Counted from the stretch's first letter, positions 32,901 to 41,259 are shown. The stretch is 64,000 bases of DNA from Burkholderiales bacterium (GCA_019749945.1 JAIEPF010000001.1:1-64000), one strand, 5' to 3'. Notes: generated by a model not told the origin, from the letters alone. Numbers and translations: made by a program.

Positions 32901-33788
32901 GGGGAGGAACACCAGCACGTCGCCGCCCGCGCGTTCGCGCCACAGCTCGGCAACGGCATCAACGATGGCTTCCGTCAACTCTTCATCGCTGTCCGGGCCG
33001 GCCCGACCGGCACGGGCAGCCTGTTGCCTCCCCTCTCCTTCGGGACCAGGGAACACTGGAAGCGAAGCAGAGGGGCCGGGGGTGAGGGCAACTCCAGGTG
33101 GTCGATAACGCACTTCCACCGGATAAGTACGACCGGAGACTTCGATCACCGGCGCCGGTTTGCCGTCGCTCGCAAAATGTTCGGCGAAGCGTGTCGCGTC
33201 GATGGTCGCCGAAGTGACGATGATTTTGAGATCGGGCCGCCGCGACATCAGCCGCTTCAGGTAACCCAACAGGAAATCGATGTTCAGGCTGCGTTCATGC
33301 GCCTCATCGATGATCAGTGTGTCGTAGGCGCGCAGCTCGCGGTCGCCCTGGGTTTCGGCGAGCAGAATGCCGTCGGTCATCAGCTTGATATAGCTGTTCG
33401 ATGACAGCTTGTCGGAAAAACGCACCTTGTAACCGACGGCATGGCCCAGCGGCGTTTTTAATTCCTGCGCGATGCGCGTCGCCACCGTGCGCGCGGCGAT
33501 GCGCCGCGGCTGGGTGTGGCCGATCAGGCCGTGCACGCCGCGCTTGAGTTCAAGGCAGATCTTCGGCAGCTGCGTGGTTTTGCCGGAGCCGGTTTCGCCG
33601 CAGATGATGACCACCTGGTTGTCAGCGATTGCGCGCCGGATTTCCGCGCGCATCGCCACCACCGGCAGGTCGTCGGGGTACGCCGGCTGCGGCAGGTTGC
33701 GCAGGCGTTGTTCGAGTTCTTCCGGGGTGCGGGGTTTCAAGACCAAAACCTTAGCCACAGAGTTCACAGAGAACACAGAGAACTGCAA
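29916..33788 (-). CDS. hrpA: ATP-dependent RNA helicase HrpA
   Basis: The roughly 1290-residue protein has Walker A G-E-T-G-S-G-K-T (64-71), D-E-A-H (161-164), V-T-S-A-T-I, and the RecA2 motif V-A-E-T-S-L-T-V-P-G-I with Q-R-A-G-R-C-G-R. Long HrpA-type HA2/OB and C-terminal regions follow. Length matches E. coli HrpA, a DEAH-box helicase that helps rescue stalled ribosomes. The first in-frame codon is TTG at 33788 inside a CTCTGTG repeat, so the true start may be nearer 33740. Residues around 235-270 carry an in-frame repeat insertion (see 33024-33091). Confidence 0.88.
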   Translation of the reverse strand: MQFSVFSVNSVAKVLVLKPRTPEELEQRLRNLPQPAYPDDLPVVAMRAEIRRAIADNQVVIICGETGSGKTTQLPKICLELKRGVHGLIGHTQPRRIAARTVATRIAQELKTPLGHAVGYKVRFSDKLSSNSYIKLMTDGILLAETQGDRELRAYDTLIIDEAHERSLNIDFLLGYLKRLMSRRPDLKIIVTSATIDATRFAEHFASDGKPAPVIEVSGRTYPVEVRYRPPGVALTPGPSASLPVFPGPEGEGRQQAARAGRAGPDSDEELTEAIVDAVAELWRERAGGDVLVFLPGEREIREAAEALRKNHPRGAEILPLYARLSFEEQDRVFKSGGARRIVLATNVAETSLTVPGIHYVVDTGLARINRYSYRNKVEQLQIEKIARASADQRAGRCGRVAAGIAIRLYAEDDYAARPQYTDPEILRSSLAHVILRMKALRIGDVEDFPFLEAPTPRMIADGYQLLAELGAVDAGKALTPVGWQLAKFPIDPRIARMIIAAKQENCLHEVLIIASALSVQDPRERPFDKAEAADRAHAQFVDDKSDFMAYLKLWQFFSDAIRHKKSNSKLAQELAAQFLSQRQLREWRDIHSQLASLVAELGMHANETPATPEQIHRALLAGLLGNIGFKNEDGEYIGARGIKFTIFPGSGLRKAQPKWVMAGELVDTARLYARSVARIEPEWIEPLARDLVDRHYFDPHWERERAMVTAFERVTLYGITIVPKRRVHYGAINPLASREIFIRQALVAGDYATQAKFIQQNQQLIKEVQELEHKARKRDVLVSDEAIFAFYDALIPQDIVNGAGFEKWRKEAEQKNAAQLLLTREYLMRHAAEDITEAQFPDSLHAGEFDVPLKYRFDPGHALDGITATVPLALLNKLDAAAFDWLVPGMIRDKVAFAFKALPKNWRRHLTPPAEHVTRFLQTEGAAQGLFGDAVARYASRAAGAPLAREETAGIDYPPHLRCNYRVIDESGRELAQGRDLAALKAQLGEAAQLTFSTTTTGIERKDIRSWDFGDLPQTLTFTRAGRKVTGYPALADEGDSVAIQLFDVEQAAQAAMRAGVVRLMRFTLKEQLRQLEKNLRGFEQAALQLRTVANVDELRADLVSAICDRAFIGEDELPRGLKAFEDQVKRARTRLPAVNEAACRIFTAIAAEHHQLSLALAAAKGTVARAANDVRAQCQRLVCKGFFNATPWPQLTHLPRYLQAMRMRLAKFPANAERDAKHAASIAQLWGRYEMRLDQQQKAGMVDPRLLEFRWHIEELRVSLYAQELKTPYPVSYKRLDKLWSQMQ
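33024..33091. repeat. Repeat-derived insertion inside hrpA
   Basis: TTGCCTCCCCTCTCC and the closing AGGGGCCGGGGGTGAGGGCAA are inverted ends of a CCCTCTCC/GGAGAGGG-type extragenic element. It lies in frame inside hrpA and encodes a low-complexity G-P-S-A-S-L-P-V-F-P-G-P-E-G-E-G-R segment between helicase motifs. Confidence 0.7.
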
Positions 33789-33828
33789 ACCCCCGGTTTA
33801 CTCTGTGAACTCTGTGCCCTCTGTGGCT
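33753..33828. repeat. CTCTGTG inverted repeat at the hrpA 5' end
   Basis: Multiple ACAGAG / CTCTGTG units form two inverted arms of about 28 bases (33753-33780 and 33801-33828) around a short centre. The first arm would lie inside the longest hrpA frame. It is a dispersed extragenic repeat type. Confidence 0.7.
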
Positions 33829-33850
33829 CAATCGCTTTTGACTTTCAAAC

Positions 33851-33875
33851 AAAAAGGGCCGGCAGTCGCCGGCCC
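33851..33875 (-). terminator. Rho-independent terminator of the PEBP-like gene
   Basis: GGGCCGGC (33856-33863) and GCCGGCCC (33868-33875) form an 8-base stem. On the minus strand it is followed by TTTTTG. It lies 21 bases after the stop of the gene at 33897. Confidence 0.8.
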
Positions 33876-33896
33876 AAGCAGCAGTGTCATGCACGG

Positions 33897-34526
33897 TCAA
33901 AGTTTCACTTTCGGGTTCAGCGTGTACAAGCCCGTCAGTTTTGCCTCGGCCAGCACATGCCCGGCAATCGCCTTGCGCACGTCGGCGCCGCCGAATTTTC
34001 CATCCACAGCGCATTTCGCGACATCCAGCGCGTACAACGTGAACACATAATGGTGCTTGATGCTGTCGTTCCATGGCGGACAGGGGCCGTCGTAGCCGAA
34101 ATAATCTCCCTTCATGTCATTGTCGCCGGCAAACCACGCGGTGTAATCATTGATGCCCTGGCGCGTGCCGCGCGGGCCGGCAGGCCCCGCCTTGCCGCGG
34201 GCGGTGACGGTGCTGCTGAATTCGCCGGCCGCGATCGGGCCGGATTGCGGATCAAGGTCAACCAGCACCCAGTGAAAAAAATCGACGCGCTGCAACGACG
34301 CCGGAACCTCGCGGCCTTCCCGGTTCACGTCATCCCCCTTCGACGGCACGTCGGGATCGTGACAGATCAGCACCAGGGACTTTGTTCCCGCCGGCAAGTC
34401 ACTCCAGGCAATCTGCGGATTACGGTTGGCGCCCAGTGTGCAATGTTTTTTTGCGTCGGGCGCACAGAAGGCGAATTCGGCCGGGATCGGCTGGCCGTCG
34501 CCGAAGCTGGTGCTGGTCAGTTTCAT
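33897..34526 (-). CDS. YbhB/YbcL-family (PEBP / Raf kinase inhibitor-like) protein
   Basis: The 209-residue protein has the PEBP pattern P-Q-I-A-W-S-D-L-P-A-G-T-K-S-L-V-L-I-C-H-D-P-D-V-P, then F-F-H-W-V-L-V-D-L-D, Y-F-G-Y-D-G-P-C-P-P and H-H-Y-V-F-T-L-Y-A-L-D. These residues form the anion/phospholipid-binding pocket. The bacterial family has no settled function. It has no signal peptide and ends at a strong terminator. Confidence 0.9.
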   Translation of the reverse strand: MKLTSTSFGDGQPIPAEFAFCAPDAKKHCTLGANRNPQIAWSDLPAGTKSLVLICHDPDVPSKGDDVNREGREVPASLQRVDFFHWVLVDLDPQSGPIAAGEFSSTVTARGKAGPAGPRGTRQGINDYTAWFAGDNDMKGDYFGYDGPCPPWNDSIKHHYVFTLYALDVAKCAVDGKFGGADVRKAIAGHVLAEAKLTGLYTLNPKVKL

Positions 34527-34555
34527 GCGCAGTCTCCGTCAAAAACAGGCATCGA

Positions 34556-35599
34556 TTATAACAACGGCGCCAGTGCATCCAGCCGCGTTTTGCGCCCGGC
34601 CGCCGGCAGGGCGGCCAGTTCACGCACGGCTGCGTAAAAGCGCGGCAGGTCACCGCCCTGCTGCTTGAGCAGGGCCTCGAACGCCGGCACCCGCTGCGTG
34701 TAGATGGCGACCGATGCCAGGTGCGCATTGCCCAGCGGCTGGGCGAACCAGCGGTCGTAGCCGGAAAACCCGCCCCAGTCGCCTTTGCGCTGCTGGTACT
34801 GGGTTTGCAGGGCCGAGAGCAGCTCCGCTTTGCGCCGGCGTTTTTCCTGCGGCGCCGCATTGCCGGCATAAAGTTCGGCAAGTGCGGTTCTCGTTTGCGT
34901 CACCAGCGCGCGGAAATCGGCGCGGAAGCGCTGCAGTTGTGCGTAACGCGCGCGGTCGGCGTCGCTGCCGTGGGCGGCCAGCCAGCGCGCGAGTCCGGCC
35001 TGTTCGACCACCGTGGCAAAGGATTCGTTGAACACGGTGTCGTCCCGCACATAAACCACCTGGTGCGCCAGTTCGTGGAACAGCAGCCGCGCCAGTTCCG
35101 GCTCCGGATAATGGATGAAAGTATTGAGCAGCGGATCGGCAAACCAGCCGATGGTCGAATACGCCGGCACGCCGCCGACGTAGACATCGTCACCCGCCGC
35201 CGCCAATGCCGCGGCATGGCGGCGCGCTTCGGCCTCGGAAAAATAACCGCGGTAACCGACGCAGCCGGCCACGGCAAAACACCATTGCCGCGGCTCTGTC
35301 GAAAACTCCGCCGCGGCAAACACGTTCCACACCACGAAGGGCCGGGCGAGGTCGGCATAGGACCGATAACTGCGGTTGTCGGGCAGCCCCAGTTCACGGC
35401 TGGCGTAATCGCGGATGCGCAATGCGCGTTCGAGCTGCGTTTTCAGCAGCGGCGACAGCTCGGGATCCTGCAGCAGGTTTTCCACCGGTTTTTCGCGCTG
35501 CCAGATTTCGAGCTGGCCGCCGACAGACTGCAGGTAATAGGACACATTGCCGCAGCCCGCGAGCAGCAGTGTCAGCAACACGGTCAACAGGGCGCGCAT
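34556..35599 (-). CDS. Predicted lipoprotein aminopeptidase (COG4324-type metallopeptidase)
   Basis: The 347-residue product has a lipoprotein signal (L-L-T-V-L-L-T-L-L-L-A-G-C) and a zinc motif H-E-L-A-H-Q-V-V-Y-V-R-D-D-T-V-F-N-E-S-F-A, giving HExxH plus a downstream glutamate. S-Y-Y-L-Q-S-V-G-G-Q-L-E-I near the N-terminus is typical of the family. The start overlaps the previous gene's stop by one base (TGATG), so the two are probably co-translated. It is likely a membrane-anchored periplasmic aminopeptidase. Confidence 0.87.
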   Translation of the reverse strand: MRALLTVLLTLLLAGCGNVSYYLQSVGGQLEIWQREKPVENLLQDPELSPLLKTQLERALRIRDYASRELGLPDNRSYRSYADLARPFVVWNVFAAAEFSTEPRQWCFAVAGCVGYRGYFSEAEARRHAAALAAAGDDVYVGGVPAYSTIGWFADPLLNTFIHYPEPELARLLFHELAHQVVYVRDDTVFNESFATVVEQAGLARWLAAHGSDADRARYAQLQRFRADFRALVTQTRTALAELYAGNAAPQEKRRRKAELLSALQTQYQQRKGDWGGFSGYDRWFAQPLGNAHLASVAIYTQRVPAFEALLKQQGGDLPRFYAAVRELAALPAAGRKTRLDALAPLL

Positions 35600-36237
35600 C
35601 AGGCGAACTGCCCGCTGCGCAGGAATGCGCAGCACTGCCGCGCCACCTCGCGCGATACCAGCATCTCGGTGTGGCCGACATTCAATGTGATGCGTCGGGA
35701 CACGCCGGGAATTTCGGTTTCGGCCAGCGCAACCACCCCGTCGTGCGGCTGCGGCAGGTCGGGCGCGATCAGACGGCCCAGGCCGTAACCGCGCGTGCCG
35801 GCGATGATGCCGATATCCACGCCGCCATCCGGCAGCGGCCGCGGCGAATCGAGCCACTCTGCAATGCTGCGGCCGAGCAGCGCCCTGCCGCCCGGAAAAC
35901 GCATAAGACGCTGCCCGGCAAAACTGCCGGTGTAGGGCGTGCCGGCCAGTACCAGCCGGCCACAACGGATCTGCCGGTTCATCTCGAGCATTTTCAAGGC
36001 CACCAGTCCGCCCATGCTGTGGCCAACGATATGCACGCGCGGCGCAGCGAGGCTCGCGCAATACTGCGCCAGGCGTGCGGCGTTTTCACTCAGCGTCAGC
36101 CGCAGCGTGGGATAGGCATAGGTGCGCGCGGCAAAACCATCCTGCGCAATACGCCTGGTCAGCAGGCCCATGACCAGGCCGGGCACCCACAGGCCGTGGA
36201 TGACGATGACCGGTTCGCTGGTCGTTAGCGGCGACAT
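35599..36237 (-). CDS. Alpha/beta-hydrolase, lipase/esterase-like
   Basis: The 212-residue protein has the oxyanion loop V-I-H-G-L-W-V-P-G and the nucleophile elbow V-G-H-S-M-G-G-L-V-A. D-G-V-V-A-L-A-E-T and N-V-G-H-T-E-M-L-V-S would supply the remaining triad residues. It resembles small lipase-class or PGAP1-like hydrolases without a signal peptide. An AATAAAAACAATAACTT motif lies about 30 bases before the ATG. Confidence 0.87.
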   Translation of the reverse strand: MSPLTTSEPVIVIHGLWVPGLVMGLLTRRIAQDGFAARTYAYPTLRLTLSENAARLAQYCASLAAPRVHIVGHSMGGLVALKMLEMNRQIRCGRLVLAGTPYTGSFAGQRLMRFPGGRALLGRSIAEWLDSPRPLPDGGVDIGIIAGTRGYGLGRLIAPDLPQPHDGVVALAETEIPGVSRRITLNVGHTEMLVSREVARQCCAFLRSGQFA

Positions 36238-36266
36238 TCAGCGCAGCAGACGGTGAGAAAATTCAT

Positions 36267-36285
36267 AAGTTATTGTTTTTATTGG
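36267..36285 (-). promoter_or_regulatory. CCAATAAAAACAATAACTT upstream motif
   Basis: On the minus strand this A-rich motif lies 30 bases before the hydrolase start at 36237. Its last 18 bases are identical to 55918-55935, and near-copies occur at 4874, 17082 and 45027. Whether it is a promoter or 5'-leader element is unknown. Confidence 0.4.
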
Positions 36286-36300
36286 CATATTTATCAACGA

Positions 36301-36939
36301 TTACACCGTGCCGTCGCCGAAAATGGTGACGCCGTCGCCGAGATGATCGGCGTCGCCCCAGCGCCCCGCGCTCCAGCGCCCGCCATCACAATCAAACCAG
36401 TTGAGACTGGCATTGACCAGCGGCACCGGACGCTGCGCGTCCAGCGCGAGTCCGGTGGCGGCGCGGTAAGCGGCATCGAGCACCAGGCCATGGGTCACGA
36501 TCGCAATGGTGTCGCCGGCATGGCGCGCCGCGAGTTCCTCCAGCGCCGCGCGGCAGCGCGCAAAAAATCCCGCCGGGCTTTCACCGCCGGGCACCGCATA
36601 GTGCGGATCGCGCGACATGAAGCGCGTGTAGATTTCCGCATCGTGTTTTTCCATCTCGGCGCGGGTCAGACCTTCGAACAGGCCGAAATGGCGTTCGCGC
36701 AGCCGCGCGTCATCGATGATCACGTGGCCGGTGGCCTCGGCGATGTGTTGCGCCGTCTGCCTCGCGCGCGGCAGGTCGCTGGAATAAAGCGCGGAAAACG
36801 GCAGGGACTTCAATCTTTCGCCCAAGCGGCACGCCTGCCACACGCCGCGCGCGGTCAGCGGGCTGTCGAGCTGGCCCTGCATGCGGCGCTCGGTATTCCA
36901 CAGGGTTTCGCCGTGGCGGATGAGGATCAGCTGAGTCAT
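36301..36939 (-). CDS. Histidine phosphatase (phosphoglycerate mutase-like)
   Basis: The 212-residue protein begins T-Q-L-I-L-I-R-H-G-E-T-L-W-N-T-E and has Y-S-S-D-L-P-R-A-R-Q-T-A, L-R-E-R-H-F-G-L-F-E-G and V-T-H-G-L-V-L-D. This is the complete RHG catalytic set of the branch-1 histidine phosphatases (GpmB/CobC-like). The frame reaches 37020 through a TGATGA repeat; the ATG at 36939 gives the normal N-terminus. Physiological substrate unknown. Confidence 0.9.
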   Translation of the reverse strand: MTQLILIRHGETLWNTERRMQGQLDSPLTARGVWQACRLGERLKSLPFSALYSSDLPRARQTAQHIAEATGHVIIDDARLRERHFGLFEGLTRAEMEKHDAEIYTRFMSRDPHYAVPGGESPAGFFARCRAALEELAARHAGDTIAIVTHGLVLDAAYRAATGLALDAQRPVPLVNASLNWFDCDGGRWSAGRWGDADHLGDGVTIFGDGTV

Positions 36940-36948
36940 GAAAGACGG

Positions 36949-37036
36949 TGATGAATGATGAGTGATGAATGATGAATCAAAACCCGGACAAATGACAGAC
37001 AGGGGTTTTCCGCTCCTCATTCATCACTCATCACTC
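36949..37036. repeat. TGATGAATGATGAGTGATGA inverted repeat
   Basis: TGATGAATGATGAG units (36949-36978) are mirrored by CTCATTCATCACTCATCACT (37016-37036) around a short centre. It occupies the divergent promoter gap between the phosphatase and the TauE gene. A similar element is at 54656-54738. Confidence 0.65.
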
Positions 37037-37063
37037 CGCGCTGGGTCTTATATACTCCACGCG

Positions 37064-37813
37064 ATGCCGATCACCGACCTACTGCAGCCCCACATCCTGA
37101 TCTTCGCGCCGCTGATCGTGTTTGCGGCCTATGTGGTCATGGGTGTTTCCGGTTTCGGGTCGACGCTGATCGCGGTGCCGCTGCTGGCGCATCTGTTTCC
37201 GCTGCAGTTCGTGGTGCCTTTTTTCGTGCTGCTCGATTGCGCCGGCGCCTTCAGCATGGGCATCCGCCTGCGCGCCGACGTGATGCGCCGTGAAATCACC
37301 CTGCTGCTGCCGTTCATGGCCCTCGGCATACTCGGCGGGGTTTACCTGCTGGTGCGCGTCAGCCCCGAACTGCTGCTCGGCGGCCTCGGGGTGTTCGTGG
37401 CGCTTTTCGGCGTGTCTTATGTCGTCAAAAGCGGCAAAGGCCTTCCGGTGCCGCACTGGTGCGGCGCACCGATCGGCTTTTTTGGCGGCGCCACCTCGGC
37501 GATGTTCGGCATCGGCGGCCCGATCTATGTGTTTTACCTCGCCGGACGCCAGGCCACGCCGACGCAGATCCGCGCCACCATGCCGATGATTTTCATGTTC
37601 ACCACGGTGGCGCGCATCGTATTGTTCATAGTCGCCGGACTTTATTCGCCGGCCGCGCTGGTCGCCGCGCTCGTGCTGCTGCCGGTGATGGCGCTGGGGG
37701 TGTGGACCGGTCATCACCTGCATCTCAATCTGTCGCGGGAAACGGTGATCCGCGTGATGGGCGGGCTGCTGGTGCTGAGCGGCATATCGCTGGTCATGCG
37801 CGCGCTGGGCTGA
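37064..37813 (+). CDS. Sulfite exporter TauE/SafE family membrane protein
   Basis: The 249-residue protein has about eight hydrophobic helices and the family repeats G-V-S-G-F-G-S-T-L-I-A-V-P-L-L and F-G-G-A-T-S-A-M-F-G-I-G-G-P-I. These correspond to the two halves of the TauE/SafE fold. Members export sulfite, sulfoacetate or other organic anions. The frame extends upstream to 36962 only through the repeat; the ATG at 37064 fits the family. Confidence 0.9.
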   Translation: MPITDLLQPHILIFAPLIVFAAYVVMGVSGFGSTLIAVPLLAHLFPLQFVVPFFVLLDCAGAFSMGIRLRADVMRREITLLLPFMALGILGGVYLLVRVSPELLLGGLGVFVALFGVSYVVKSGKGLPVPHWCGAPIGFFGGATSAMFGIGGPIYVFYLAGRQATPTQIRATMPMIFMFTTVARIVLFIVAGLYSPAALVAALVLLPVMALGVWTGHHLHLNLSRETVIRVMGGLLVLSGISLVMRALG

Positions 37814-37823
37814 CCCGGCGGCG

Positions 37824-37861
37824 CCGACAAAAACGGGGCCCGCGGGCCCCGTTTTTGTCGG
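37824..37861. terminator. Perfect bidirectional terminator between tauE-like and DLH genes
   Basis: The 38 bases form a perfect palindrome with 19-base arms (CCGACAAAAACGGGGCCCG and its complement), with T runs on both strands. It sits between two convergent genes and would terminate both. Confidence 0.92.
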
Positions 37862-37873
37862 ACAAGACGCGGA

Positions 37874-38749
37874 TCAAACCCCGTGTTTCCTGAACCACTC
37901 GGTGGCGCGTTTCCAGCCGTCTTCCGCCTGCGCCTTGCGGTAACTCGGACGGTAATCGGCATGGAAGGCATGCGGCGTATCGGGATAGAGGTGGATCATC
38001 GACGGCTTGCCTTTTTCCTTCAGCGCGGCATTCATCCTGTCGACCGTGTCGTTCGGGATGCCGGCGTCGGCACCGCCGTAGAGGCCGAGCACCGGCGCGT
38101 TGATCTGGTCGACCAGATCCAGCGGATGTTTCGGCGTCATCTCGCTGGCATCCCCCACCAGGCGGCCGTACCAGGCGACACCGGCCTTGACGTTTTTGTT
38201 GTGCGCGGCATAGAGCCAGGTGATGCGCCCGCCCCAGCAGAAACCGGTGATGCCGATGCGTTTGCCGTCGCCGCCGTTTTTCACCGCCCAGGCCAGCGCC
38301 GCGTCGAGGTCGCCCATCACCTGCGCGTCCGGCACCTTGCTCACCACCATCGCGAAAATTTCCTTGTTGTCCTTCAGCTTCGACACGTCGCCCTGGCGGT
38401 AATACAGTTCCGGCGCAATCGCCAGATAACCGGCCTTGGCGAAACGCCGGCAGACATCCTTGATGTGTTCATGCACCCCGAAAATTTCCTGCACGACGAG
38501 GATGGTGGCCAGGGCCTTGCCGCCGGCGGGCATCGCACGATAGGCGGGAATGTCGCCGCTGCCGGTGGCAATTTTGACTTCGCCCGCGGTCAGGCCATCG
38601 GTATCGGTGACAATCATGGTTTGCGCGGATACCGGCTGCACGGCCAGAGCGAATCCTGCCGCCAGCGAGCCGGCGACGAATTCGCGGCGCGACACCGCAG
38701 TACGGTTGGAAACCAGGGCCAGCAGGTCTTCACGCAGCATGTCATTCAT
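37874..38749 (-). CDS. Dienelactone-hydrolase family protein with Tat-type signal
   Basis: The 291-residue precursor has an internal twin-arginine signal ([23 protein letters not shown]). A DLH domain follows with the nucleophile Cys171 in G-F-C-W-G-G and the acid/base residues in G-G-A-D-A-G and P-H-A-F. Dienelactone hydrolases open chlorocatechol-derived lactones, but exported relatives act on other esters. The frame extends to 38899; the ATG at 38749 follows GAGGAG and has no competing start in the sulfatase gap. Confidence 0.9.
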   Translation of the reverse strand: MNDMLREDLLALVSNRTAVSRREFVAGSLAAGFALAVQPVSAQTMIVTDTDGLTAGEVKIATGSGDIPAYRAMPAGGKALATILVVQEIFGVHEHIKDVCRRFAKAGYLAIAPELYYRQGDVSKLKDNKEIFAMVVSKVPDAQVMGDLDAALAWAVKNGGDGKRIGITGFCWGGRITWLYAAHNKNVKAGVAWYGRLVGDASEMTPKHPLDLVDQINAPVLGLYGGADAGIPNDTVDRMNAALKEKGKPSMIHLYPDTPHAFHADYRPSYRKAQAEDGWKRATEWFRKHGV

Positions 38750-38895
38750 GGGGATCTCCTCAAATGGAAAACAGGCGAGGCGAAACACTAGGCCAAAGCC
38801 TGCGCCCTGACAAGGCACAGCCGGCGGCCGCCCGCTATTCCCGCGGCCTAACCGCGCTTGTCCATGACAGCCGGAACGCAGGGCGGAATCCGGCT

Positions 38896-40263
38896 TCAAC
38901 TCTTGTTGACTGCCGGCCGGTAGCTGTCAGGCGCTCCGGGCGGAATCGGCGGATTGCGCTTCAGGTCTTCCTGGAATTCGTGGATCATGTGCCGCAGCGG
39001 CGTGCGCGCCCAGCTCGCCAGGCTGTTGACATCGGTTTCCTCTTTCGGATCCTGGGTCAGGTTGAACAGCAGCGGTGATTCGAGATGGTTGGCGCCGGCG
39101 TTCGGTTCCGGCTCCCATACCAGGTGCAGTTTCCAGTCGCGCCATTTGGCGGCACGCAGTTCGGTCTTGATGTAAAACAGCAGGCCTTCGCGCGCCGATT
39201 TGGCAGTTTTCCCGGTGAAAAAATCCAGCTGGTCGAGGCCGTCGATCGGGCGATCGGCCGGCAGGGTTGCGCCGGCAACGCCGGCCAGCGTGGTGTAGAG
39301 ATCGGTCACCTGCACGATTTCATTCGACACGCCGCCCGCCGGAATGCGCCCGGGCCAGCGCAGCATGCAAGGCGCGCGCAGGCCGCCCTCCATCGCGGTG
39401 TGATAAGTCCCTTGCCACATCCCGGCCGAACCCCGCCACGGCCGGCGGAATTCCGGGCCGTTGTCGCTGGCGAAAATGAACAGCGTGTTGTCCGCGATGC
39501 CGAGTTGCGCCACGGTATCGACCAGCTGGCCGACGCGGTGATCCATTTCCACCATCGCATCGGCAAAATCGCCGGCGCCGCTTTTGCCGGAAAAATCCAT
39601 ATGCGGAATCGTCGGATAGTGCAGCTGCGTCAGCGGCACATAGGAGAAAAACGGTTTGCCTGCCCGGCTCTGGCGGGTGATGAAATCCTGCGCGCGGGCA
39701 ACCAGTTCGCCGTCGATGCGGCGGCGCATGTCGAGATCGTACAGCGCGACATCCCGCGGAATTTCGCCGGCTTTGGCCTCCAGTACATACGGCAGCGGCG
39801 TGACCTTGGGGTCATAACCAGCGGCGCTGGTGAACATGCTCTCGTTGGTGGTGCGCGGAATGCCGTACCACTCGTCAAAACCGCGGTCCGTCGGGAAACG
39901 TCCCGGCCGGTCGCCCAGATGCCATTTGCCGTGGATCGCGGTGGCGTAGCCCTGTGCTTTAAGCAACTGCGCCAGCGTGATTTCCCAGGGAATGATGCCC
40001 TGCGGCAGCCCGGCCGGCACCGACTGCAGCGCGCCGGTGCGGATCGGGTGCCGCCCGGTCATCAGCGCCGAGCGTGTCGGCACGCAGTCGCTTTCGACGT
40101 TGAAATTGAGCAGACGCAGGCCTTCCGCCGCCAGCGCGTCGATGCGCGGCGTCGGCGCACCGCGCAGCATGCCGCCGCCATAACAACCCAACTCGCCCCA
40201 GCCCAGGTTGTCGGCGAGGATCAGCACGATGTTGGGTGGCCGTGTTGAACGTGGTTCAGCCAT
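38896..40263 (-). CDS. Arylsulfatase-type sulfatase
   Basis: The 455-residue protein has the sulfatase N-terminus [14 protein letters not shown] and the formylglycine motif C60-V-P-T-R, where the cysteine would be converted to formylglycine. H-G-K-W-H-L-G, and F-A-S-D-N-G-P-E-F supplying metal ligands, are present. The usual second metal aspartate (A-D-D-L-G-W) is asparagine. No signal peptide, so it may be cytoplasmic. The ATG at 40263 is chosen over an upstream extension to 40419 that overlaps the regulator. Confidence 0.9.
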   Translation of the reverse strand: MAEPRSTRPPNIVLILADNLGWGELGCYGGGMLRGAPTPRIDALAAEGLRLLNFNVESDCVPTRSALMTGRHPIRTGALQSVPAGLPQGIIPWEITLAQLLKAQGYATAIHGKWHLGDRPGRFPTDRGFDEWYGIPRTTNESMFTSAAGYDPKVTPLPYVLEAKAGEIPRDVALYDLDMRRRIDGELVARAQDFITRQSRAGKPFFSYVPLTQLHYPTIPHMDFSGKSGAGDFADAMVEMDHRVGQLVDTVAQLGIADNTLFIFASDNGPEFRRPWRGSAGMWQGTYHTAMEGGLRAPCMLRWPGRIPAGGVSNEIVQVTDLYTTLAGVAGATLPADRPIDGLDQLDFFTGKTAKSAREGLLFYIKTELRAAKWRDWKLHLVWEPEPNAGANHLESPLLFNLTQDPKEETDVNSLASWARTPLRHMIHEFQEDLKRNPPIPPGAPDSYRPAVNKS

Positions 40264-40303
40264 TGCAGAATCTCCTGTTGTTTTGCAGCTTGCCTGATTA
40301 TGG

Positions 40304-41194
40304 TCAAGTGATCGCGGGTTCGTCACCCTCGAGCACCGGACGCCCGCGGCCGCCGGGGCGGTATTTGCGGCGCAGCTTGCCGAGCTGGGCGCCAAAACGC
40401 GCATCCAGTTGTGTGCCAAAGGCGGCGTGAATTTCCGCCAGATAGATTTCGTGCAGCAGCAGGGTTTCGATCACGTACACAATCGAATAGTCGCGCGCAT
40501 AGGACGCCTTGGCATTGCCCGCATACGATGCAATCAGCATGCCGGAACTGTCCACCGTCGCCGTCAGCATCCGGTCCGAGGGCGGGCCGTGCGGTTTGCC
40601 GTCGCCCTCATGCAGCACCAGCTGGATGTTTTTATGCGGCTTCAGTCCGGCGACGGTTTTGCCGAATACGATCAGCCGGACCACCACGCCGCGGCGCGCA
40701 GCGGCCGCCAGCACCCCGGCATACGGTTCGATCAGCGCAACCGGGCCCTTCAGCCAGATGTGTTCACACGCACCCTCGATCATCGCCATCAGCTTGGCAT
40801 GCACCTCGGTTGCGCCGCGGATTATCCACACATAGGCACTTTCTTCCGCTTTTGCACTGCGTTGCATCGCCCGCACCACGTCATCGCACAGGTTCGCCGT
40901 GGCACGCTGGATGCGGCGGAAAAACTGCTCCGGATCCACCGGCACATAACGCACCGGGCTTTCGGTCACCGGCTGGATCGCACCGCGGGTTTCGAGGTTG
41001 CGCAATGCGGCATAGACATTGGCCCGCGGCAGCCCGGACACCTTGGCGATTTCGTAGGCGGTCGCCGGCTGCCGGCTCGCCAGCGCGGCATAGGCCCGGG
41101 CCTCGTAATCGGTAAATCCAAGCTCGCGCAGCGCGGCTGCCAGCGGCGGCGCAGTACGCCGGGGGTTGACGACTTTGGCAGTGGACAATGGCAT
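40304..41194 (-). CDS. TrmB-family transcriptional regulator
   Basis: The 296-residue protein has an N-terminal winged helix (F-T-D-Y-E-A-R-A-Y-A-A-L and A-Y-E-I-A-K-V-S-G-L-P-R-A-N-V-Y-A-A-L-R-N-L-E). A TrmB-type C-terminal phospholipase-D-like domain follows (E-E-S-A-Y-V-W-I-I-R-G-A-T-E-V-H-A-K-L). Such regulators sense sugars or other small ligands. It is divergent from a Bug receptor and close to the sulfatase start, so it may regulate one or both. Confidence 0.87.
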   Translation of the reverse strand: MPLSTAKVVNPRRTAPPLAAALRELGFTDYEARAYAALASRQPATAYEIAKVSGLPRANVYAALRNLETRGAIQPVTESPVRYVPVDPEQFFRRIQRATANLCDDVVRAMQRSAKAEESAYVWIIRGATEVHAKLMAMIEGACEHIWLKGPVALIEPYAGVLAAAARRGVVVRLIVFGKTVAGLKPHKNIQLVLHEGDGKPHGPPSDRMLTATVDSSGMLIASYAGNAKASYARDYSIVYVIETLLLHEIYLAEIHAAFGTQLDARFGAQLGKLRRKYRPGGRGRPVLEGDEPAIT

Positions 41195-41213
41195 AGTAGT
41201 TGCTTATGCTACT
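41195..41213. promoter_or_regulatory. Weak candidate operator between TrmB and Bug (7)
   Basis: AGTAG and CTACT arms flank a 9-base centre directly upstream of the trmB start, within the 65-base divergent gap. The arms are short, so this is a low-confidence regulator site. Confidence 0.3.
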
Positions 41214-41259
41214 TCTAAATTTCCGGTTTGGCAAAACCTCATCCCCGAAAGGAACAGAC

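Noticed and set aside
30807..33404. 865-residue open frame on the plus strand
   Set aside because: It is antisense to hrpA, has low-complexity composition and no recognisable motifs; a GC-rich shadow frame.
37824..37861. 19-base-arm palindrome as a special recombination site
   Set aside because: T runs on both sides and the position between convergent gene ends make a bidirectional terminator the simpler explanation.
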